A stretch of 64,000 nt of DNA, taken from assembly GCA_023662825.1 (NCBI GenBank), contig JAMPIH010000010.1, positions 25,737 through 89,736 of the forward strand, given 5' to 3'. Below the pieces are notes generated by a model. It did no database searches. It was not told the DNA's origin and saw nothing but the letters and a program-made list of their open reading frames with translations. Shown here piece by piece: positions 1 to 7,934 of this stretch. The stretch comes from Bacteroides sp. (GTDB lineage: Bacteria > Bacteroidota > Bacteroidia > Bacteroidales > P3). Position numbers and translations under genes: made by a program. Position 1 is the first letter of the stretch. The number at the start of each line of letters is the position of its first letter.

Positions 1-1017
1 GGCCTCAACGGAAGTTCGGGAACCGGCATCACAGGCATGGTGCAGGCCGGCGACCGCTGGGAAAAGGAATCGGAGATTTCGGACACCTACCTCCACAACA
101 TGGGCGCCATATACAGTTCCTCGCAAGACTGGGGCGACTTCAAGGAAGGGCTTTTCGAAGCCGCCCTGCAGAACACCGACGTGGTGGTTCAACCCCGCCA
201 GAGCAACACTTGGGGAGCCTTGAGCCTCGACCACGTGTATGAATTCATGGGCGGCCTCACCCTTACCGTGCGCAACGTCACCGGCAAGGACCCCGACAAC
301 TATTTCAACGACCTGCGCAACCGCTACAACGCCCGCGTGCAGGACTTGCGCTCGGCCATCGGTGTGGAATCGCGCACCACCTTCTTCAATCCCAACTACA
401 TCAAGGAACAGATGAAGGGCGGGGCGAGTGCGGCGGCCGGCTTTACCGAACTGGTTCAGAACACCTACGGCTGGAACGTGATGAAGCCTTCGGTGATCGA
501 CAACCAGATGTGGGATCAGGTGTATGACGTATATGTGAAAGACGTGAACAACCTGGACGTAAGGAAGTTCTTCGAGAACGAAAGCCCCGCCGCCTTGCAG
601 GAAATGACCGCCGTGATGATGGAGACCGCCCGCAAGGGCTATTGGCAGGCCACCGAAGCCCAGTTGGCCGACATCGCCAGGGTGCATGCCGAACTGGTGG
701 AGAAATACGGGGCCTGCTGCAACGGCTTTACCTGCGGCAACGCATTGTTGAAAGACTTTATGTCGCAGAAACTCGAACCTGAACAGGCCCTGCAATATAA
801 ATCAGAAGTGCGCAAGGCCCTGCAGGCAGAGCCGGTGGCCGACAACGGCAAGTCGGTGGTGTTGGAAAAAGAACAGAAAGACCTTTCCCAAACACGCAGT
901 CTCGATAGTACCCGTGTTATCCTCTTGGTGTTTGGCGTAGTGGCGGTGGTGGCTGTGCTTGCCTCCGCCGTGCTGATACGAAAGAAACGGAAAGCCACAC
1001 AAGGAAACATCCGCTAA
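1..1017 (+). CDS. hmuS: HmuS-like CobN/Mg-chelatase-family protein, C-terminal part
   Basis: The reading frame is open from base 1, so the gene starts upstream of the window; about 338 residues are visible. The sequence matches the C-terminal third of the CobN/BchH large chelatase family (blocks such as NTWGALSLDHVYEFMGG, FNDLRNRYNARVQDL and the W-D-x-VY-x-VY region). It ends in a single hydrophobic helix followed by RKKRK, a tail anchor typical of the Bacteroidota HmuS and absent from true cobaltochelatase CobN. HmuS belongs to the hmuYRSTUV heme-uptake operon and is reported to act in removing iron from heme. The three genes that follow (hmuT, hmuU, hmuV) fix the assignment better than the sequence alone. 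The alternative, aerobic cobaltochelatase CobN, is unlikely because no CobS/CobT lies nearby. Confidence 0.85.
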   Translation, partial: GLNGSSGTGITGMVQAGDRWEKESEISDTYLHNMGAIYSSSQDWGDFKEGLFEAALQNTDVVVQPRQSNTWGALSLDHVYEFMGGLTLTVRNVTGKDPDNYFNDLRNRYNARVQDLRSAIGVESRTTFFNPNYIKEQMKGGASAAAGFTELVQNTYGWNVMKPSVIDNQMWDQVYDVYVKDVNNLDVRKFFENESPAALQEMTAVMMETARKGYWQATEAQLADIARVHAELVEKYGACCNGFTCGNALLKDFMSQKLEPEQALQYKSEVRKALQAEPVADNGKSVVLEKEQKDLSQTRSLDSTRVILLVFGVVAVVAVLASAVLIRKKRKATQGNIR

Positions 1018-1033
1018 AAAAGCGTGTAAGGAA

Positions 1034-1594
1034 ATGGAAAGCATTCTTCTGTTGATGACTCTGCTCTGCCTGTTGACGGGAATTTTCCGCAACAGCCTCT
1101 CTCCCGGCAAGTATTATCCGGCGGTGTTCGCCGTGGTGTGCGCGCTGTTCGTGCTGCTGTCGGGGCGCTATGCGGTGCAGGTAAACAAACTGGCCGTGAG
1201 CGAGGCATTCGCCAAACCGGAAGTGATGCAGAACATCAACGTGCTCATTACCTTACACATATTGTTTACCTTGGGCTTCGCGGCCTCCAAGATGCAGAAG
1301 GCCTTCGGGCTCGAAAACCCGCTGTTTTACCGCATACTGGAATATGTGCCGCCCTTGCTGGTGTTCCCCGCCTTGTTCTACTGCCACATCGTGCTGCTGT
1401 TCTCGTTTGCGGGTGTGTCGTTCACGCTTATCGGCACGGTGTTCGCCCTCATCACCCTGCTCTGCATGGGCGGCGGCGCCTACCTGTTCCGCGCCGCCGT
1501 ACCGGAAACCGAATTGAGAACGGAACTGCTGCTGATTGTGGAACTGCTGCTGTTCTTTCTCACCATTTTCAGTTATGGAATTTTCTTCAGCTAA
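1034..1594 (+). CDS. hmuT: HmuT-like small multi-pass membrane protein
   Basis: 186 residues made almost entirely of hydrophobic segments; I count about six (roughly residues 3-20, 28-50, 67-86, 103-127, 129-152, 163-185). There is no recognisable catalytic motif. The start ATG follows TAAGGA by a few bases and lies 16 bases after hmuS stops, so it is cotranscribed. Its place between a CobN-like protein and an ExbB-like protein matches HmuT of the Porphyromonas/Bacteroides hmu operon. The role is inferred: an inner-membrane component helping energise or anchor HmuS. The identification rests on context. Confidence 0.65.
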   Translation: MESILLLMTLLCLLTGIFRNSLSPGKYYPAVFAVVCALFVLLSGRYAVQVNKLAVSEAFAKPEVMQNINVLITLHILFTLGFAASKMQKAFGLENPLFYRILEYVPPLLVFPALFYCHIVLLFSFAGVSFTLIGTVFALITLLCMGGGAYLFRAAVPETELRTELLLIVELLLFFLTIFSYGIFFS

Positions 1595-1605
1595 AAATTA
1601 AAGAC

Positions 1606-2202
1606 ATGAATACGTTAACGACTGTAATGTTTTGGATTGCCAGCGGTTTCTTGATACCGGTGGTTATCGGCCTGCTGTATTTCTTCGTGCGCAGCATCCT
1701 GCTGTTGGGCGGTTTCGTATCGAAATACGTGCAACGCTCGCGCATGGAAAAGGAAGTGAAGGCGGCCATGGAGAACCTGAACGAAAGCAATGTGCGCGAT
1801 TTGAAGTTCTCGCCCGGAATCTCCTCAAACCCGTTGGTCAACTGCATGAACAGCATCGTTTCCAACGAATACAACGAGGCGGTGGTCAACAAGACCGTTT
1901 CCGAATACGAGCTTGCCGGCGGCAAGGAACTCGACCAGGCCAAGATTCTGGTGAAGTTCGGCCCTATCCTGGGCTTGATGGGCACGCTGATTCCCATGGG
2001 GCCGGCCTTGGCGGGGCTTTCCTCGGGCGACATCGCCTCGATGGCCTACAACATGCAGGTGGCCTTCGCCACCACGGTGTTGGGCTTGTTCGCCGGAGCG
2101 GTGGGTTTCGTGCTCTACCAGACCAAGCAACGCTGGGCGCAGAAAGACCTCGTGCGCCTCGATTTCGTGTGCCAGCTAATGAAACAAAGCCAAAACGCCT
2201 AA
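1606..2202 (+). CDS. hmuU: MotA/TolQ/ExbB-type proton channel (HmuU)
   Basis: 198 residues starting at the ATG 11 bases after hmuT ends; a much longer open frame upstream is an overlap with hmuT and not the real start. There is an N-terminal membrane helix (about residues 8-35), a basic/acidic cytoplasmic stretch, then the family signature GPILGLMGTLIPMGPAL and a final pair of helices (AFATTVLGLFAGAVGFVLY). The family forms proton-driven stator pores that pair with a TolR/ExbD-like single-span partner. Here the partner is probably the next gene, a DUF2149 protein. The inferred job is to supply proton-motive energy to outer-membrane heme import or to HmuS. Confidence 0.85.
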   Translation: MNTLTTVMFWIASGFLIPVVIGLLYFFVRSILLLGGFVSKYVQRSRMEKEVKAAMENLNESNVRDLKFSPGISSNPLVNCMNSIVSNEYNEAVVNKTVSEYELAGGKELDQAKILVKFGPILGLMGTLIPMGPALAGLSSGDIASMAYNMQVAFATTVLGLFAGAVGFVLYQTKQRWAQKDLVRLDFVCQLMKQSQNA

Positions 2203-2212
2203 TTCTCGAGCC

Positions 2213-2536
2213 ATGAGACGCAGGATATTGCAAGACAACGAAGACCAGGATCCGGTAGCCATGCTCTCCAACCTGTTCGATGTGGCCATGGTATTCGCCG
2301 TGGCGCTGATGGTGGCGCTCGTCGCCCGCTTCAACATGACCGAGATTTTTTCGCAGGAAGACTACACGATCGTGAAGAATCCGGGGCAGGAAAATATGGA
2401 GATCATCACCAAGGAAGGTCAGACCATCAATAAATACAGACCCTCCGAAAACCAGGAAGGTTCGGGCAAGAAGGGCCGCAAGGTGGGCGTGGCCTACGAA
2501 CTCGAAAACGGCGAAATCATTTATATTCCGGAATAA
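2213..2536 (+). CDS. hmuV: DUF2149 single-span protein (HmuV)
   Basis: 107 residues: a short cytoplasmic start (MRRRILQDNEDQDPVAMLSN), one membrane helix (about residues 21-42, FDVAMVFAVALMVALVARF) and a small soluble domain ending in YELENGEIIYIPE. This is the pattern of DUF2149, which always accompanies ExbB-like HmuU and resembles ExbD/TolR in layout (short N-tail, one helix with an acidic residue, periplasmic domain). It lies 10 bases after hmuU. The function is inferred from this ExbD-like arrangement; no experiment-derived motif can be seen. Confidence 0.75.
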   Translation: MRRRILQDNEDQDPVAMLSNLFDVAMVFAVALMVALVARFNMTEIFSQEDYTIVKNPGQENMEIITKEGQTINKYRPSENQEGSGKKGRKVGVAYELENGEIIYIPE

Positions 2537-2549
2537 GCGGAATTATGGC

Positions 2550-2557
2550 TACTTTTG
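2550..2557 (+). promoter_or_regulatory. Candidate -7 promoter box (TACTTTTG) for the SulP gene
   Basis: TACTTTTG matches the Bacteroidota -7 consensus TAnnTTTG. It sits just after hmuV and 32 bases before the ATG at 2590, overlapping the codons of an earlier in-frame ATG at 2545. I see no clear TTTG at -33, so strength is uncertain. If active it forces the later start codon. Confidence 0.35.
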
Positions 2558-2589
2558 CGGGCTTTTTGCAAGTTGTCAATCGTAGCCAA

Positions 2590-4278
2590 ATGAAAAAATT
2601 AGACTTTCAGCCGAAACTTTTTTCGCAGTTCAAGACCTACAACAAGTCGCAGTTCATGGCCGACTTGATGGCAGGTATCATCGTGGGTATCGTGGCCTTG
2701 CCCTTGGCCATCGCCTTCGGTATCGCCTCGGGGGTGAGTCCTGAAAAAGGCATCATCACCGCCATCGTGGCCGGTTTCATCATTTCCTTTCTGGGCGGCA
2801 GCAAGGTGCAGATTGGCGGTCCCACGGGCGCGTTCATCGTTATCATCTACGGCATCATACAGCAATACGGCATCGAGGGGCTTACCGTGGCCACGCTGAT
2901 GGCCGGGGTGCTGCTGATTCTTTTGGGCGTGTTCAAGTTAGGCACCGTCATCAAATTCATTCCCTATCCCATTATCGTGGGCTTTACCGCCGGTATCGCC
3001 GTTACGATCTTCACCACACAGATAGCCGATATTTTCGGGCTGGACTTTCAGGGCGAGAAGGTGCCGGGCGACTTCGTTGGCAAATGGATCCTCTACTTCA
3101 AGTACTTCGACACCGTGAACTGGTGGAATGTTATCGTGAGCGTGGCAAGCGTCGTCATCATCGCCTTTACACCCAAATTCCTCAAGAAGATTCCCGGTTC
3201 GCTGGTGGCCATCATCCTGGTTACCGTGGGCGTTTATTTCCTGAAGGCCTACGCGGGCATCACCTGCATCGACACCATCGGAGACCGCTTTACCATCGCT
3301 TCCGAACTGCCGGCGGCCACAATTCCGAGTCTGGATTGGGAAGCCGTCAAGAACCTCTTTCCGGTAGCCATCACCATCGCCGTGTTGGGCGCGATCGAAA
3401 GCCTGCTTTCGGCCACCGTGGCCGACGGGGTTATCGGCGACCGCCACAACTCCAACACCGAACTGATCGCCCAGGGTATCGCCAATATGGTGACGCCGCT
3501 TTTCGGCGGTATTCCCGCCACCGGCGCCATCGCCCGTACGATGACCAACATCAACAACGGCGGCCGCACGCCCGTGGCCGGCATCATCCACGCGGTGGTG
3601 CTGCTGCTGATCCTGCTTTTCCTGATGCCCCTGGCCAAATACATTCCCATGGCCTGTCTGGCGGGCGTGCTGGTGGTGGTTTCGTATAACATGAGCGGCT
3701 GGCGCACGTTCAAGAACCTGATGAAAAACCCCAAGAGCGACGTGGTGGTGCTGTTGCTCACCTTCTTCCTCACCGTAATCTTCGACCTTACCGTAGCCAT
3801 CGAGGTGGGGCTGGTTATCGCCTGTATCCTCTTTATAAAGCGCGTGATGGAAACCACGCAGATTTCGGTGATCAAGAACGAGCTCAACCCGCAACAGGAA
3901 TCGGACATCGTGGTGCACGAAGAAGCCCTGAGCATTCCCGAAGGCGTGGAAGTCTATGAAATCAACGGCCCGTATTTCTTCGGGATCGCCACCAAGTTCG
4001 AGGAAACGATGAACCAGATCGGCGACCGCCCCAAGATACGTATCATCCGCATGCGGCGCGTACCTTTCATCGACTCCTCGGGCCTGCACAACCTTGAATC
4101 GCTCTGCCAGATGTCGCATCAGAACGGCATCCGCATCATCCTCTCGGGCGTAAGCGAAAAGGTGCACGAAACCTTGGAAAAATCGGGTTTCTTCAAAATC
4201 GTAGGCAGTGAGAACGTTTGCTCCAACATCAACCTGGCGTTGGAACGCTCGCGCACTATGATGGAAGAGCTGGAGTAA
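2590..4278 (+). CDS. SulP/SLC26-family anion transporter with STAS domain
   Basis: 562 residues from the chosen ATG, which reproduces the usual family N-terminus (MKKLDFQPKLFSQFKTY); an in-frame ATG at 2545 would add 15 unsupported residues. The membrane part (to about residue 415) carries the SulP hallmark ALPLAIAFGIASGVSPEKG and many helices. The C-terminal STAS domain (about 440-555) includes VPFIDSSGL, the usual regulatory serine site. The family moves sulfate, bicarbonate or other anions, coupled to sodium or protons; the substrate cannot be read from sequence. It follows hmuV by about 50 bases but is probably a separate unit. Confidence 0.85.
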   Translation: MKKLDFQPKLFSQFKTYNKSQFMADLMAGIIVGIVALPLAIAFGIASGVSPEKGIITAIVAGFIISFLGGSKVQIGGPTGAFIVIIYGIIQQYGIEGLTVATLMAGVLLILLGVFKLGTVIKFIPYPIIVGFTAGIAVTIFTTQIADIFGLDFQGEKVPGDFVGKWILYFKYFDTVNWWNVIVSVASVVIIAFTPKFLKKIPGSLVAIILVTVGVYFLKAYAGITCIDTIGDRFTIASELPAATIPSLDWEAVKNLFPVAITIAVLGAIESLLSATVADGVIGDRHNSNTELIAQGIANMVTPLFGGIPATGAIARTMTNINNGGRTPVAGIIHAVVLLLILLFLMPLAKYIPMACLAGVLVVVSYNMSGWRTFKNLMKNPKSDVVVLLLTFFLTVIFDLTVAIEVGLVIACILFIKRVMETTQISVIKNELNPQQESDIVVHEEALSIPEGVEVYEINGPYFFGIATKFEETMNQIGDRPKIRIIRMRRVPFIDSSGLHNLESLCQMSHQNGIRIILSGVSEKVHETLEKSGFFKIVGSENVCSNINLALERSRTMMEELE

Positions 4279-4324
4279 TCCGACGGGGAAACAGCCACAC
4301 CAAGGCCCAATCCAAAAGTTGTAT

Positions 4325-4332
4325 TAACTTCG
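4325..4332 (+). promoter_or_regulatory. Candidate -7 box (TAACTTCG) before the glycosyltransferase gene
   Basis: TAACTTCG is the common TTCG variant of the -7 consensus, 24 bases before the ATG at 4357, inside the 78-base gap after the SulP gene. It overlaps the palindrome CTTCGCGAAG. No good -33 TTTG is seen. Confidence 0.35.
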
Positions 4333-4356
4333 CGAAGCGAGTCCATATTTTCAAAA

Positions 4357-5157
4357 ATGAGCGCAAACCAAAACAAGCATAAAGAGGAAGTAATCGTATC
4401 ACTCACCTCGTTTCCGGCGGCCATTCACTATGCAATCGGTGCCGTGAAGTCTATCCTTGCCGGTTCCGTACTGCCCGACAAGGTGGTGCTTTACCTTACG
4501 TTTTCCCAATTCGGCGAAAAGGGGATGCCGGAAGAATTGACCGCATTGGCAAAAGAAAATCCGATATTCGAAATAAGGAATTACGACCGGGATATACGCT
4601 CCTACCGCAAGCTGGTTCCCGCGCTGCAAGACTTTCCCGAAGCAGTAATCGTAACCGTTGACGACGATGTGGACTATCACTCCGATATGCTGTACAGCCT
4701 GTTGAACCTTCACGAACGGTATCCCGACTTCATACTGGCACACCGGGCCAAACGCGTGGCGATGGGAAAACCTTACCGCAAATGGCATAAGTTCAGGTGG
4801 TACAGTTTTCTCGGCAAGAAAATTCAACCCGGCTACAACCGCATGCAGACCGGGTGCGCGGGTGTGCTGTATCCCCCGCACTCGCTGAAACCGGACATGA
4901 TAGACGTGGAACTTTTTACGCAACTGGCACCCACTGCCGATGATTTCTGGTTTTGGGCGGCCGCAGTGGCCAACGGAAAAAAGATCCTGCCGGTACCTTT
5001 CGGCCCCCACAACAAGCCCCGGGGATTGGGCAAACCCAAGGAACTGTCACTTAAAACCATTAATTTCAAATCCGGAAAAGACCGTAACGATGCGGCTCTC
5101 CGCGCCATACTCGAGAAATATCCGGTTATACGGCAACGAATTGAAAAAAGGAAATAA
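4357..5157 (+). CDS. Glycosyltransferase with GT-A type VDDDVDY motif
   Basis: 266 residues, soluble, no signal peptide. It begins EVIVSLTSFPAAIHY and carries VTVDDDVDYHSDML around residue 110, the metal-binding acidic motif of GT-A folds, and a later TADDFWFWAA stretch seen in family members acting on surface polysaccharides. The donor sugar is unknown. It is the first gene of a plus-strand trio (glycosyltransferase, Stealth, Stealth); the next start codon follows its stop by one base, suggesting coupled translation. The trio probably modifies a capsule, O-antigen or teichoic-acid-like surface glycan. Confidence 0.7.
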   Translation: MSANQNKHKEEVIVSLTSFPAAIHYAIGAVKSILAGSVLPDKVVLYLTFSQFGEKGMPEELTALAKENPIFEIRNYDRDIRSYRKLVPALQDFPEAVIVTVDDDVDYHSDMLYSLLNLHERYPDFILAHRAKRVAMGKPYRKWHKFRWYSFLGKKIQPGYNRMQTGCAGVLYPPHSLKPDMIDVELFTQLAPTADDFWFWAAAVANGKKILPVPFGPHNKPRGLGKPKELSLKTINFKSGKDRNDAALRAILEKYPVIRQRIEKRK

Positions 5158-5158
5158 C

Positions 5159-6100
5159 ATGAACTCAATGAATATAGATTTGGTCTATCTATGGGTTGAT
5201 GGAAATGACCCGAAATGGCGTGCCAAACACGATGCCTTCATTGGGCAAATGGGAATAGGCTCTCCTGAGAATTGCAAAGGACGATACAATGATAACGATG
5301 AATTAAAATACAGCCTTCGTTCCATTGAGTCATACGCACCTTGGATTCACAAGATTTTTATCATCACCGACAACCAAGTCCCTGAATGGCTTGATACTTC
5401 CAACCCGAAAATCCGCATTGTCGATCATTCAGAAATCCTTCCTCCGCAAAGCCTTCCTTGTTTCAACTCCAATATCATCGAACACTTTCTACCTAGGATT
5501 CCCGATTTATCGGAACACTTCCTATATTCCAATGATGATACGTTTTTAAACCGCCCTGTTTCCCCCTCAACCTTTTACACTCCCGAAGGCCTTCCCATCA
5601 TACGATTATACCGTAGGAGATTCCGGCGGTTATTCTTATACTATAGAACGCACATCCTCAAGAAAAACCTAGAACATTACATCCAGGCCATCAAGAATTC
5701 GGCCGATATTGTGCACAAAAAATATGGCCGTTATTTCAACAGCAAACCACATCACAACATCGATGCCTTCCTTAAAAGCGACTATATGGATACGTCCAAT
5801 ATTTTTAAAGAAGACATCTCCTCCACACTCAGCAATCACTTCCGCAGCACGAACGATGTGCAACGTATTATCTACACCTACGCTGCTTTGGCAAAGAAGC
5901 GCGTCAAGCTGCAATATGTAAGCCAGAAAACTTCGTTCCGCTTCCCCATACACAAACACGAGTTGTACCAAGAAATAGAAAAATACAATCCTACCTTTTT
6001 CTGTATGAACGACTCGCAGTTTGCATCGGATAGCGACCGGATACGGGCTGCCGAATATTTACAGCATCGGTTTCCCGTGAAATCTCAATTTGAAAAATAA
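5159..6100 (+). CDS. Stealth-family sugar-1-phosphate transferase, copy 1
   Basis: 313 residues. All conserved Stealth regions are present: CR1 IDLVYLWVDGNDPKW, CR2 (NDNDELKYSLRSIESYAPW through YSNDDTFLNRPV), CR3 HHNIDAFLKSDY and CR4 with FCMNDSQ. Stealth proteins transfer hexose-1-phosphate onto surface or glycoprotein glycans (for example in capsule synthesis and GlcNAc-1-phosphotransferase). I start at the ATG one base after the preceding stop; ATG at 5168 is a second choice. Codons here are noticeably AT-richer than in the flanking genes. It is a clear paralogue of the next gene over its whole length, and all three Stealth proteins here end in a K-S-x-F-E-basic motif. Confidence 0.85.
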   Translation: MNSMNIDLVYLWVDGNDPKWRAKHDAFIGQMGIGSPENCKGRYNDNDELKYSLRSIESYAPWIHKIFIITDNQVPEWLDTSNPKIRIVDHSEILPPQSLPCFNSNIIEHFLPRIPDLSEHFLYSNDDTFLNRPVSPSTFYTPEGLPIIRLYRRRFRRLFLYYRTHILKKNLEHYIQAIKNSADIVHKKYGRYFNSKPHHNIDAFLKSDYMDTSNIFKEDISSTLSNHFRSTNDVQRIIYTYAALAKKRVKLQYVSQKTSFRFPIHKHELYQEIEKYNPTFFCMNDSQFASDSDRIRAAEYLQHRFPVKSQFEK

Positions 6101-6116
6101 AAACACAAGACAAGCA

Positions 6117-7052
6117 ATGGACATCGATTTGGTATATTTGTGGGTAAACGGCAACGACCCGCAATGGCGTGCAAAGCGGAATAATGTTATCGGCGTACCC
6201 GAAGAAGGTTCTGCCGTTAATTGCGAGGGCCGTTATGCCGATAACGATGAACTGAAATACAGTTTGCGCGCCGTGGAAATGTATGCACCCTGGATTCGCA
6301 GGATATTTATCGTTACCGACAACCAAACCCCCGAATGGTTGGATTCTTCCAATCCCAAAATCCAGATTGTAGACCATACGGAGATCATGCCCCCTCAAAG
6401 CTTACCTTGTTTCAATGCCATACTAATCGAACACTTTCTGTATCGCATTCCTGAATTGGCAGAACATTTTCTCTTCGCCAACGACGATATGTTCATCAAC
6501 CGTGCCGTTCAACCTTCCGACTTTTTCGGTTCCGACGGCTTCCCCATCATCCGGTTCAATCGGCGCCCTTTTAGAAAAGTTACCCTTTACTTGAAAGAAA
6601 CAGTGCTAAAACGCCCCATAAGCAATTATAACCTAAGCATTCAGAATGCGGCGCGTCTAGTTGAAAAGAGATTCGGAACTTACTTCGGCAGCAAGACCCA
6701 TCACAATATCGATGCCTACCTTAAAAACGACTACCGCCACACTTACGAAGAAATTTTCAAGGAGGATATTGAACCGACCCTCACCAACCATATCCGCAGC
6801 GACAACGATATACAGCGCAACCTATACTCTTACGTGGCGATAATCCAAAAACGGGCACACCTGCGGTATGTCTCCAATAAGACTTCGTTCAAGTTCCATA
6901 TCGACAACCCAGACCACTATCGAAAACTGGAGCGTTGCAACCCCATGCTGTTCTGTATGAACGACTCTCAATATGCCACCGATGCGGATCGCGAACGGGT
7001 AACCGAATATCTTCAGATGCGTTTCCCGCAGAAGTCCGGATTCGAGAAGTAG
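6117..7052 (+). CDS. Stealth-family sugar-1-phosphate transferase, copy 2
   Basis: 311 residues from the ATG that aligns with copy 1 (MDIDLVYLWVNGNDPQW); an ATG at 6090 overlapping the previous stop would add nine residues. CR1 to CR4 are complete (ADNDELKYSLRAVEMYAPW, FANDDMFINRAV, HHNIDAYLKNDY, FCMNDSQ). It is strikingly similar to its upstream neighbour, so the pair arose by tandem duplication and then diverged; base composition is more GC-rich than copy 1. The gene ends only three bases from the end of the convergent GT92-like gene. Acceptor and donor are unknown; the pair may add phosphosugars to one glycan. Confidence 0.85.
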   Translation: MDIDLVYLWVNGNDPQWRAKRNNVIGVPEEGSAVNCEGRYADNDELKYSLRAVEMYAPWIRRIFIVTDNQTPEWLDSSNPKIQIVDHTEIMPPQSLPCFNAILIEHFLYRIPELAEHFLFANDDMFINRAVQPSDFFGSDGFPIIRFNRRPFRKVTLYLKETVLKRPISNYNLSIQNAARLVEKRFGTYFGSKTHHNIDAYLKNDYRHTYEEIFKEDIEPTLTNHIRSDNDIQRNLYSYVAIIQKRAHLRYVSNKTSFKFHIDNPDHYRKLERCNPMLFCMNDSQYATDADRERVTEYLQMRFPQKSGFEK

Positions 7053-7055
7053 TTG

Positions 7056-7934
7056 CTACCTATCCTCTATATCATTGAGGTCGTATTGGTCGAAATAAGC
7101 CGACGGCACAGTCTTTTGCGTACCGCTCGCCCTGCCCCTGTTCTGCTTTTCGAGGAACTCTTCCCGCGACCTGACCGCATAATGATTGATCCGAATTACA
7201 TCTTGCTGGGGCTCGCGCTCACGGAAGTGCTTCCGGACGGGCAATCCGTGAGAATCGGCCGCCTTGCCGGAAATGCGCGCCACTTCATGGCAACCTATCA
7301 TTGTAAATACCCTGCGCGGATCCACGATGCTCTTTACATGGCGGTTTAAGAAATGGTCCTCCCGCGAATGGAAACGGAACCGCTCCATAACCGGCCGGTC
7401 CGATTTCTTCACCTCTCCACCGCTGCCGTAAACCAACCAATTGATTTCCACCGCCGGAACATGCTCGAAGCGTTTGAGAAAGACCGGTATCGAAACATCT
7501 TTCACCGGAACGATAAACTCGTCGAGGTCGATAATGGCCAGCCAACGCATCTCGAAACGGTATTTCTCCAAACAATCGTCGTATGCGGCCAACTGCATGC
7601 GGTGTCCCGGAAAATAACGGTATTCCACCAAACCCGAAGCGATATAGGGTTCAAGAACCTCGCGGGTACAGTCGGTGCTTTCGTTGTCGTAGATATAGAA
7701 CTTCTCCACTCCCATGCGCCGATGCCACTCGATCCATTCCTTGAAATAAGGCCCCTCGTTTTTGGCGATGGCACAAACCGCCAGGTAATAGCGGGGGCCG
7801 GATGTATCTTTCCGTATGCGGCGCTTTAACCGCAAGGCATTGCACAGCCCGTAGCGCAGTATGCCGCGCCAACGGTTCCTCGCCATCTTGCAGGGAATCA
7901 TTCCCGCTATGATCTCGGCCGCTACCTTGTTCAT
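7056..7934 (-). CDS. Glycosyltransferase family 92-like protein
   Basis: 292 residues. The core reads YYLAVCAIAKNEGPYFKEWIEWHRRMGVEKFYIYDNESTD, then LAIIDLDEFIVP, the DxD-containing hallmark of the GT92/DUF23 group, followed by H-x-P motifs near the C-terminus (INHYAVRSREEF). GT92 enzymes include galactosyltransferases; the bacterial members usually decorate surface polysaccharides. Its start overlaps the stop of the upstream Stealth gene by four bases (ATGA), so the two are translationally coupled. It converges on the plus-strand Stealth pair with almost no space between stops. Confidence 0.8.
   Translation of the reverse strand: MNKVAAEIIAGMIPCKMARNRWRGILRYGLCNALRLKRRIRKDTSGPRYYLAVCAIAKNEGPYFKEWIEWHRRMGVEKFYIYDNESTDCTREVLEPYIASGLVEYRYFPGHRMQLAAYDDCLEKYRFEMRWLAIIDLDEFIVPVKDVSIPVFLKRFEHVPAVEINWLVYGSGGEVKKSDRPVMERFRFHSREDHFLNRHVKSIVDPRRVFTMIGCHEVARISGKAADSHGLPVRKHFREREPQQDVIRINHYAVRSREEFLEKQNRGRASGTQKTVPSAYFDQYDLNDIEDR

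Noticed and set aside
1138..1605. Extended N-terminus for the ExbB-like HmuU
   Set aside because: The extra 156 codons overlap hmuT in another frame and are Arg/Ala-rich; the family N-terminal helix begins at the ATG at 1606.
2938..4167. Long minus-strand reading frame opposite the SulP gene
   Set aside because: His/Asp-rich composition is the usual mirror of a GC-rich membrane-protein gene; no family resemblance and no start signal.
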